Origin: Nitrospira sp. Ga0074138
GTDB lineage: Bacteria; Nitrospirota; Nitrospiria; Nitrospirales; Nitrospiraceae
DNA length: 64,000 nt
Reading direction: 5' to 3'
Assembly: GCA_001464735.1 (NCBI GenBank)
Contig: LNDU01000056.1
Span: 62,001-126,000, forward strand
A program made the position numbers and the translations under genes. Below the pieces are notes generated by a model. The model searched no databases. It worked only from the letters and a program-made list of their open reading frames with translations, and was not told where the DNA came from. Positions 46,265 through 53,446 of the stretch are shown one piece after another; positions within the stretch are counted from its first letter, which is position 1, and the number at the start of each line of letters is the position of its first letter.

Positions 46265-47092
46265 ATGCCATTCGTCCTGATCATAGCTGTTCTTGCGATC
46301 ACGACTCTCGTGGGCTGCACCCAGCCGGCTCAGACGCTGAAGCGAGCAATCATTGCACCCCCACTCTCAGCAAGCAAGATGGAGCCTCGTGACGTACCGG
46401 CATTGCCGCAGCCTGCTCCCAGTTCAGCCCCAGGGAGTCACCCATCATCCTTCGTGACATCTCTCCCCAGTCGATTAGCCATCGTCGAGTCTGCAGCACG
46501 GCTCGTCGGAGCACGGGCCATTGCAAGCCAGGGCAAGCGGATCGCCTACGACTGTGCAGGGGTGACACGTGCCATCTTCCTGGAGCACGGGATCGATCTG
46601 TATCGTGGAGCGTTCAATGATCCGAAAGGGAACGGCGTTAGACTCATTCACAACCATGTGCGTCAACATGGCACCCTTCATCGAGAGTCGAATGTCAGCC
46701 CAGGCGATCTCGTGTTTTTCGATAATACATGGGATTTTAACGGTGACGGCAAGTTGAACGATCCTCTGACCCATGTGGGAGTCATCGAGCGGCTGGAACC
46801 AGATGGCACCGTGATCTTCATCAGTCGCGTCGCCAACGCCATCGAGCGCTACCGTATGAACCTGGACCAGCCGCATGTCCATAAAACCGCCCAAGGCCTG
46901 GTGCTCAACGACTACATCCGGAGAAAACACCCAACCGATCCGGAGAACGCAGCCCGTCTAACCGGCGAGCTATTTGCCTTCTATGGGAACCTTCTCAGCC
47001 CAGAGAAACATATGTCTTCGGAAGGAACGGGTGCACAGAATCCGAACCGGCGGCAGGCTACTGTTTCCCTGTCTTCAGAATTACCTGAATAA
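46265..47092 (+). CDS. NlpC/P60-like cell-wall hydrolase lipoprotein
   Basis: A 275-residue lipoprotein (lipobox LVGC) with a Pro/Ser-rich linker and a papain-like NlpC/P60-type domain. The catalytic Cys lies in YDCAGVTRAI and the His in THVGVIERL; between them NVSPGDLVFF is typical. It likely cleaves peptide cross-links of peptidoglycan. Position directly after the AAA gene is notable, but no link in function is known. Confidence 0.8.
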   Translation: MPFVLIIAVLAITTLVGCTQPAQTLKRAIIAPPLSASKMEPRDVPALPQPAPSSAPGSHPSSFVTSLPSRLAIVESAARLVGARAIASQGKRIAYDCAGVTRAIFLEHGIDLYRGAFNDPKGNGVRLIHNHVRQHGTLHRESNVSPGDLVFFDNTWDFNGDGKLNDPLTHVGVIERLEPDGTVIFISRVANAIERYRMNLDQPHVHKTAQGLVLNDYIRRKHPTDPENAARLTGELFAFYGNLLSPEKHMSSEGTGAQNPNRRQATVSLSSELPE

Positions 47093-47299
47093 TGACGCTG
47101 ACTTCCGGTGCGCCACAGACTCGACTCGGCTCGAATGATAGCGATGAGTATCTGCCCCCAACAAACCCATCGCCATGCCCCCTGTTGCGACTACAGAACA
47201 AACCCTTGATCTCCGATAAGAGCATATAACGTGGTTGACTGTTCACACATGAAAGCCCCTGAGTCCCTATTTTCTCATTGACCTGTTAGGATTATTCAT

Positions 47300-47731
47300 A
47301 TGGCTCTTTCATCGAAACAGACACAGATTCGAGAAACCAACCCGCTCAGGAAAACATTGGCGGATGTTCGGTATGGACTCTTAGGGCTGCATAAGGCCTT
47401 AATCGTCGCCGAGCAGCTGACCTATGAGCGCATTTACGGCCGAGTGGACAGCACCGGCCAACTCCTACAATTGGTGATGAACGACCCGTGGTTTACCTGG
47501 CTGCATCCGCTTTCCAACATGGTCGTCCGTATCGATGAATTGCTCGATGGCAAGGACCAATTGAGCATCGATGATGTAGCGGTCTTGTTGACCGAGGTGC
47601 GATCACTCATTCGCCCCTCGGAACTCGGTGACGGATATGAGCGCAGTTACTATGAGGCGCTGCAGCGCGCCCCCGACGTTGTTCTGGCACACTGCGAAAT
47701 GAAGAAGTTGCTGACGCTCCCCTCCCTGTAG
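47300..47731 (+). CDS. Hypothetical protein
   Basis: A 143-residue soluble, mostly helical protein with an AGGATT site before the ATG. Internal features: VRYGLLGLHKALIVAEQLTY and a Trp-rich PWFTWLHPLSN. I cannot assign a family. It may be a small bundle protein of hemerythrin-like or regulatory type; no ligand residues are evident. Confidence 0.65.
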   Translation: MALSSKQTQIRETNPLRKTLADVRYGLLGLHKALIVAEQLTYERIYGRVDSTGQLLQLVMNDPWFTWLHPLSNMVVRIDELLDGKDQLSIDDVAVLLTEVRSLIRPSELGDGYERSYYEALQRAPDVVLAHCEMKKLLTLPSL

Positions 47732-47768
47732 AATCTATCGCCATTCAACACAAAACAAGTACCGGTCG

Positions 47769-47786
47769 TCGGCCCTAACGGGCCGA
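47769..47786. terminator. Perfect 7-bp hairpin, possible terminator of the 47300 gene
   Basis: TCGGCCC-TAAC-GGGCCGA lies 38 nt after the stop. There is no T-run, so terminator function is uncertain. Confidence 0.35.
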
Positions 47787-47887
47787 TGGCGCTGTATTTC
47801 CACGATGGCTCTCCATGAGAACCTCCGGCGCGATCTGTTGCAAGATGCTCTATGAGTAGGCGACACTAAACCAGCCCTGCGAACGGG

Positions 47888-48526
47888 ATGCCGATGCTTT
47901 CCACCACTAATTGCGCCACGCTTGCTCTTATGATCCTAGTTTCCCTGGGCTCAAGTCCCGTCCTCGCACAAGTTCGCCAGATCGATGTCCTGGTCACAGT
48001 CGTCAAAGACAGAGTCATTGCGCTCCCAGGAGGTGGCAGTCCGGTTGAGGAACCATTGGGGGTCAATGAGACACTTGTCACCACGGCGGCCCAGGGGCCA
48101 GCCGGCTTTGCCCAGACCACCCGCCGGCTTTTGGGCTTTTCTTCCGGCTTACGTCGATGGACAGAGGTGCAGTTGGGTGTCGAAGAGCAGGTTGAACGAC
48201 ATCATGTACTACCACGCCTGCTCGTGGTGCAGACCAGCCGGCGAGTCCATGGATTTCAAGAGAGCCGTGGCCATTGGTTCAGCGACGCATTGGGGCCAAA
48301 TGAAACCGTCAAACAACTGCAGGGTCGCGGCCATGTCATCGTTGTGATTACCTCTGAGCGCGCCCTGGCGTTTTCCGCGTTCACCGGAGGTTTCTTTGCC
48401 ATGCGCTGGTCGGCGCACGAACAGATGCAATCCATCGACCAGACCAACGACGTGACTGTGATTCGCACCACGACGCGCCAACTGGCCTTTCGTTCACAAA
48501 CAGGCGGGTGGACAGACTTGAGATAG
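47888..48526 (+). CDS. Exported hypothetical protein
   Basis: A 212-residue protein with a signal peptide (ALMILVSLGSSPVLAQ) and a mature part built of repeating beta-type segments (VKDRVIALPGG, TSRRVHGFQESRGHW, TSERALAFSAFTGG, TTRQLAFRSQTGGW), which look like blades of a small propeller or repeat fold. No catalytic site is visible. Not a family I recognise. Confidence 0.65.
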   Translation: MPMLSTTNCATLALMILVSLGSSPVLAQVRQIDVLVTVVKDRVIALPGGGSPVEEPLGVNETLVTTAAQGPAGFAQTTRRLLGFSSGLRRWTEVQLGVEEQVERHHVLPRLLVVQTSRRVHGFQESRGHWFSDALGPNETVKQLQGRGHVIVVITSERALAFSAFTGGFFAMRWSAHEQMQSIDQTNDVTVIRTTTRQLAFRSQTGGWTDLR

Positions 48527-48546
48527 CGCCAATTGGGTTTGGCGAC

Positions 48547-48992
48547 TCACAGCCCATCGCCTCGTCTACACAGAGATGCTGCCAAGGCAGTCGCACCCAA
48601 TACAGAGAACATAAGCAGGAACAGGCAACCTACCGCCAAACTCCCTGCCCAGAGAGCCGTATACGCATGGTAGATGACCGACACCGGCTGGTCAGTCATC
48701 GGGCTGAAATGCGAAAGCCACCCAGCCCCAAACCAAGCACTCCAACCATCACCCAGAACCGTGGTCCGACCAGGCCTGACCGATAGAGCCGCACACCAAG
48801 TCCCATCCCACCCAGGATAATGGTTGCCACGCCGATGAACCCCACCGACTGCTCGTCAATCGGCCAGTGAAAGTCACCGCGTAGGATATGGTCGACCAAA
48901 TGCAGCACGTTCAGAATGGCAATAAGACCGAGAAACCGGAGGAGACGAGGGTCTGGCATGGAGAGGCCACGATACTCAGAGACGTTCTTCAT
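48547..48992 (-). pseudogene. Small multi-pass membrane protein, frame-broken as assembled
   Basis: The frame from 48992 encodes two or three membrane helices (LLRFLGLIAILNVLHLVDHI, VGFIGVATIILGGMGLGV, FWVMVGVLGLGLGG) and then stops at about 48696. One base further on, another frame continues with HFSPMTDQPVSVIYHAY and a helix (GSLAVGCLFLLMFSVLGATA), ending at 48547. A single extra G in the GGG run near 48715-48725 would join them into one roughly 150-residue protein. The family is unknown to me. It overlaps the end of the DUF5069 gene. Confidence 0.65.
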
Positions 48993-49413
48993 CAAGTTCG
49001 ATCACATCCACCCAGGTCGTCACAGCTGGCAAGGAGCTCACGGCCACGCCACGCTTGTTTGCGATAGCTTGAAGGCGGTCTTGAAACCGCCGACGAGCTG
49101 CATCATCTTTCGGGCCGGAAACCAGTAGAGTCTGTGACCATTGCGCGACTTCCTGCTCAGACAGCTTGCAGCCGTTGACTTTTACCCAGGCAAGCAGCTC
49201 CTCATCCGTCCCACCAGCTAATACGCGCTGCTCGAACGATTGCGCGTCGATCCCAAGAAAATCGACGAGAGACTTATCGAACCCCACCGTGATGTAGTTG
49301 TAGTCCTGAATCTGCCCGGCGCTCCGAAGCCTAATCTTGTCAATAAACCTTCCGAGATGAGCGATACCGCCAAGAAGAGCTTTGGGGCTTCTGGGATAGG
49401 TTTGTTGAGTCAT
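48976..49413 (-). CDS. DUF5069 domain protein
   Basis: A 145-residue protein matching DUF5069: YPRSPKALLGGIAHLGRFID at the N-terminus, then NYITVGFDKSLVDFLGID and WVKVNGCKLSEQEVAQWSQT. Its function is unknown; proteins of this kind occur in many proteobacteria and in Nitrospira-like genomes. It overlaps the start of the membrane-protein gene by 17 nt. Confidence 0.78.
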   Translation of the reverse strand: MTQQTYPRSPKALLGGIAHLGRFIDKIRLRSAGQIQDYNYITVGFDKSLVDFLGIDAQSFEQRVLAGGTDEELLAWVKVNGCKLSEQEVAQWSQTLLVSGPKDDAARRRFQDRLQAIANKRGVAVSSLPAVTTWVDVIELDEERL

Positions 49414-49563
49414 TGCTCGGTTCTCCAGACTAAGAGTGACACGTACAATACAGGCACGAATGGATTTGGGTCCAGCAGAAACCCGAGGAGGAGGAAATTG
49501 TATAGCCAGCTCATTTAAGTTTTACCCGGCACCGCCGATAAAGGCACTAACAGCGAGGTTGAT

Positions 49564-49929
49564 ATGCAGCCCCGATGCAGCTCAAGGAAATATGTCCGGT
49601 ACCCCGCCAGCGTCCAGACCGACAATGGCGCAGGAGAAGGAACCCTCTTCGATCTTTCTCCAACGGGATGCCGAATGCAGAGTAATATCGCCTTGACGCC
49701 AGGCAGCTACCTCGCGCTGCACGTCGAGGCCCCTGAAACGGAATCTCCGCTCGCCGTCGAGGTCTCAATCGTGCGATGGCACAAAGACAACCAGTTCGGG
49801 ATCGAGTTTCTTCGGTACGCACAGGGAGTCCGTGAGCGATTCACCGATCTGGTCGAAGGCTGCAAAGCTCCTGCTATTTCGAAGCAATCTATTGAAGCAG
49901 AATCGGTTCTCAGCACCGTCGCCGCGTAA
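49564..49929 (+). CDS. PilZ domain protein
   Basis: A 121-residue PilZ-type c-di-GMP effector candidate: RKYVRYPASV (RxxxR) at residues about 8-12, then DLSPTGCRMQ (DxSxxG) and a barrel ending in WHKDNQFGIEFL. Both ligand motifs are intact. It is the third PilZ frame in the window and is separate from the helicase-linked pair. A GCGAGG stretch lies upstream of the start. Confidence 0.82.
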   Translation: MQPRCSSRKYVRYPASVQTDNGAGEGTLFDLSPTGCRMQSNIALTPGSYLALHVEAPETESPLAVEVSIVRWHKDNQFGIEFLRYAQGVRERFTDLVEGCKAPAISKQSIEAESVLSTVAA

Positions 49930-50050
49930 ACGTCTTCTTTCTGGAGTTTTTCCCGAACACATCCAGCTTCCCCTAGCAGGCTGTTGGAAAACTCATTCCG
50001 ATCTCTGTAGCAGTCTCGGATATCGAGGTGTGAGACGAGGCTAGCCATAT

Positions 50051-50290
50051 AGGATGCGCAAAAAGGCCGCTGTTCTCACCCACCCAGCCCCGGCGCGCCA
50101 AGACGCGCCGTTCCGCGAACAAGGCCGCAGTGAGCGAAGAGGCGAGGAGGTCCATACCGCACTCCGTGTGATCCGTTCACCCTTCTGATGGATCTTGGTG
50201 AACGGATAGACTCCACTGGGCTGTCTCCTCTTCATCGTTGAGCCTCTGAGCGATGCGAGAACGCCGCTGGCGGACTTTTTCCGCATCCTG
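50051..50290. repeat. Structured repeat with inverted ends, copy C (reverse orientation)
   Basis: Read on the minus strand it begins CAGGATGCGGAAAAAGTCC directly after the hcp TAG and follows copy A closely, with the same CCGTTCACC inverted repeat and CGCGCC/GGCGCG pair. A second end-like piece (CAGGCTGTTGGAAAAC) starts at 49977. There is no gene in the 49930-50290 gap. Confidence 0.8.
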
Positions 50291-50779
50291 CTAGACAGTC
50301 TTATTGAGCTTCAAGTCATAGCCACCCTTCACAATTGCTCCGAGCGAACCATCTGCCTTTTGCTCCGTGTACTCGATCTCAATCTTCCCGAAGCTCAACG
50401 ACGCCTGATCCGTTGGAATAAGGGCCGACCCGACAGCCCCACCCTGCTGATAGGAAGACACTAGACAGTCGCTGAACGTAATCTTGTAGTACTCCTGCTG
50501 TCCCTCGCCTGCCTTTCTCGCCACGAGCGTCGCATTCTTCAACCGTTCACCAGTGGCACAGGCCTGAAAGAGTTTCGGCGAAGCCTTGCTGAGCTTCGTC
50601 GTGAAATGAAAATCTTGTGCCGAGAACTTACCCCCGCCCCCACCGCCGGCGAAATGCTCACCACCCGTTTGTGTGCCCCCAAACGACCATGAATCCAGCT
50701 GAATGTCTCCCTTGTGCTTCAAATCATTGCTCTCGCCCTCAATCCCAGCGATCTTCAGGAAATAATCAACAGCCGCCAT
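50291..50779 (-). CDS. hcp: Hcp-like type VI secretion tube protein (orphan)
   Basis: Hcp forms the inner tube of the type VI secretion system. The 162-residue protein has the family's DYFLKIAGIEGES at the start, HKGDIQLDSWSFGG, DFHFTTKLSKASPKLF and a C-terminal beta part (YKITFSDCLVSSYQQGG, FGKIEIEYTEQ). A Gly run (HFAGGGGGGKF) replaces a loop. No other T6SS gene lies within the window, so it is an orphan hcp, used either by a system elsewhere or as an effector-carrying Hcp. Its TAG stop sits at the end of a structured repeat. Confidence 0.86.
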   Translation of the reverse strand: MAAVDYFLKIAGIEGESNDLKHKGDIQLDSWSFGGTQTGGEHFAGGGGGGKFSAQDFHFTTKLSKASPKLFQACATGERLKNATLVARKAGEGQQEYYKITFSDCLVSSYQQGGAVGSALIPTDQASLSFGKIEIEYTEQKADGSLGAIVKGGYDLKLNKTV

Positions 50780-50954
50780 GATAGCCCTCCTCTGGACTTT
50801 TGAATGTGGTAGGACGGGAGACAGGCTACGTTCCTGGGCAGAACACTGTCAACGAGGCGGGCTGTAGCAGGTGAAAGCAATGGTTCTTGGAGGATTTGTC
50901 ATTTGGATTCAGATAGTCAGGCCAGACGCCAATTCCCTCATGGGCGGCCTCACT

Positions 50955-51764
50955 TTAGGAGACAGTTTTTATGGTCTTCTTTACACCTGCCAGGAGATCG
51001 GTAACCTGCTCCGGTGTCGGCTCTGGCTTACGTCCGTGGTCGCACAAGTTTCTAATGTCGGCAAGATGCTGAATAAAGCGCCATTGCGGAACGTCTATGA
51101 CGCCATTGGACCTGAGTGCTTCGTTGAAGTCAGAAATAGTGGGGTTTTTCTTCGAGATAGGTATGCTATGGTCTGCACATACTTGGGCTAGATGCTTTTC
51201 AATAGCCACACCAGCCAATGCGCCAGACGCTCGCACATACTTATGTCTCGCAAGTTCTTCAGCAGCTGCCATCTCCGAATCTAGAAAATCTGCTTGCATC
51301 AACTGGCGCATCTCAAAAAGAGAACTCTCAAACCTAGCCCGGGCTGCCTCTACAATTGCCAACTGCTGTGCAAAATGAGGTAACGCTGCCTCCAATCCCA
51401 CAACCTTCTCTTTGTAAGAACCCCTCGTGACACTAAGGCCCTGAAGGCAGTCCTCGATCCGATAGTTATCGGACGTGATGTCTTTTCGCCCTTTTGGTTT
51501 TTGATAGTGCCGTACAAAATCCTCAACTCGATCTGGCAATAGTTGCCTGATTAAAGCAAGAGCTTCCGAGTACCACCGTTGATATCCACCCTTGAAAGAA
51601 GGCAATTCCTTGATGAACTTGTCCGTCTCCTCCCCAAGTCCTTCCCTGACCTGCCTCTCGAACTCCTCCGGCATACAGTGTTGCTGCATCGCGAGCTCAA
51701 GGCGATGCCCTGTAGTAATGAGCTTCTCTAGGTCCTTCTGAAATCGCTCAAGATTTGCACTCAT
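50955..51764 (-). CDS. HEPN-like protein, possible RNase or defence factor
   Basis: A 269-residue helical protein. The N-terminal two thirds are charged helices. At the C-terminus the segment FIQHLADIRNLCDHGRKPEP contains R238 and H243 (Rx4H), the pattern of HEPN-domain RNases, in a helix of the usual sort. HEPN proteins act in toxin-antitoxin and abortive-infection systems or as nucleic-acid-binding partners. No antitoxin-like partner is adjacent. No known name; the motif alone is suggestive, not proof. Confidence 0.6.
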   Translation of the reverse strand: MSANLERFQKDLEKLITTGHRLELAMQQHCMPEEFERQVREGLGEETDKFIKELPSFKGGYQRWYSEALALIRQLLPDRVEDFVRHYQKPKGRKDITSDNYRIEDCLQGLSVTRGSYKEKVVGLEAALPHFAQQLAIVEAARARFESSLFEMRQLMQADFLDSEMAAAEELARHKYVRASGALAGVAIEKHLAQVCADHSIPISKKNPTISDFNEALRSNGVIDVPQWRFIQHLADIRNLCDHGRKPEPTPEQVTDLLAGVKKTIKTVS

Positions 51765-51965
51765 GTGTGGGGATATCTATGTATTTGAGGTGGCGAAACG
51801 AGGACAGGCTACATTTCAGACAAATCTATGTCAATGACGTGATTTCTTAAGGCTGTTCGAGACGGCGCCTTTCAACGAAACCCGTCGAGCAAGCAGTCGA
51901 AGCCAACAATCTCTAGGCATGTGGCAGTTAATGCAGCAATGCAAGAACGTAGTCGGAAGGCATTT

Positions 51966-53399
51966 TTAGCGGCCGGTTTTTGCAGACTTCCCGGCCTGCA
52001 GATACTGATTGATCCCTGCCGCCATTTTGCGCCCTTCGGCGATCGCCCAGACGATGAGTGAGGCGCCGCGTTTCGTGTCGCCGCCGGCAAAGACGCCGTC
52101 GAGGTTGGTCATGAAATTCTCGCCCACTGATACCACTCCGCGGGCGTCATACTTCACGCCCAGGTTGTCGAGCAGACCGTTCCTGACAGGACCGGTGAAG
52201 CCCATCGCCAGCAGCACCAGATCAGCATTTATCTCAAACTCGGTACCGGACATCGGTTCAAACTTGCCGTTTTCAAACTTAACTCGGGTGGCATGGAGTT
52301 TAGTGACATGGCCATCGTGGCCCGTAAATTTCGTGGTGGACACACTCCATTGCCGGTCACAGCCTTCTTCATGGGCGTGGGACGTGCGTAGTTGCATCGG
52401 CCAGAGCGGCCACGGTGTGGATGCAGCCCGCTGTGGCGGTGGTTCCGGTAGCAACTCGAATTGATGCGCCTCCACGCAGCCTTGACGGTGTGCGGTGCCG
52501 AGACAGTCGGAGCCAGTATCGCCGCCACCGATAATGACCACTCGCTTGCCTTTTGCCGTGAGCGGTTCATCACTAAACTGAATGCCTGCCGTGCGCTTGT
52601 TCTGCTGGGTGAGGTATTCCATCGCAAGATGCACACCCTTCAGTTCACGTCCCGGGATCGGCAACTCGCGGGCCTGCTCGGCGCCCATCGTCAATCCCAC
52701 CGCATCGAACTGTTGGCGCAACTGTTCGCCGGTGATGTCCTTACCGACGGCGACACTGGTTTGGAACTTCACCCCTTCGGCCTTCATCTGTTCCAACCGT
52801 CTGTCGATGACCCACTTCTCCATTTTGAAGTCGGGAATGCCATAGCGAAGCAGGCCTCCGATCCGATCGGATTTTTCGAAGACCGTCACCTCATGGCCGG
52901 CCCGAGCCAGTTGTTGCGCAGCAGCCAACCCCGCCGGACCGGAGCCGACGATCGCCACGGTCTTGCCGGTCTGAACAACTGGTAGGACCGGTGTCACGAA
53001 GCCTTCGTTGAAGCCACGATCGACGATGTTCCATTCGAGGATGCGGATGGAGACCGGATCCTCATTGATGCCCAGCACACAAGCCCCTTCGCAGGGCGCA
53101 GGACAGAGCCGTCCCGTAAACTCGGGAAAGTTGTTCGTCGTGTGCAGCGCTTTCAATGCATCGTTCCAACGACCGCGATAGACAAGATCGTTCCATTCGG
53201 GAATCAGATTCACGACCGGGCAACCGGTGTTCCCTTGGCAGAACGGCACGCCACAGTCCATGCAGCGCGCGCCCTGGGTCTTCAGCCTGTCCTCGGAGAT
53301 CGGTTCGTACATCTCCTTCCAATCGAGCACACGCAGTTCGATCGGCTTACGCTTCGGGCCCTCACGGGCGTATTTTATGAAACCTTTCGGGTCTCCCAT
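51966..53399 (-). CDS. gltD: Glutamate synthase small subunit
   Basis: GltD passes electrons from NAD(P)H to the large subunit for glutamate formation. The 477-residue protein has N-terminal Fe-S cysteines (CMDCGVPFCQGNTGCP; CPAPCEGACV), a first dinucleotide site IVGSGPAGLAAAQQLARAG, a second VVIIGGGDTGSDCLGTA, and the C-terminal FAD motif GVFAGGDTKRGASLIVWAI. It follows gltB by about 50 nt on the minus strand. Confidence 0.95.
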   Translation of the reverse strand: MGDPKGFIKYAREGPKRKPIELRVLDWKEMYEPISEDRLKTQGARCMDCGVPFCQGNTGCPVVNLIPEWNDLVYRGRWNDALKALHTTNNFPEFTGRLCPAPCEGACVLGINEDPVSIRILEWNIVDRGFNEGFVTPVLPVVQTGKTVAIVGSGPAGLAAAQQLARAGHEVTVFEKSDRIGGLLRYGIPDFKMEKWVIDRRLEQMKAEGVKFQTSVAVGKDITGEQLRQQFDAVGLTMGAEQARELPIPGRELKGVHLAMEYLTQQNKRTAGIQFSDEPLTAKGKRVVIIGGGDTGSDCLGTAHRQGCVEAHQFELLPEPPPQRAASTPWPLWPMQLRTSHAHEEGCDRQWSVSTTKFTGHDGHVTKLHATRVKFENGKFEPMSGTEFEINADLVLLAMGFTGPVRNGLLDNLGVKYDARGVVSVGENFMTNLDGVFAGGDTKRGASLIVWAIAEGRKMAAGINQYLQAGKSAKTGR

Positions 53400-53446
53400 C
53401 TTTTCTCTTCTAACCTCTTTACCCCTTACCCTTCACTCCTCACCAA

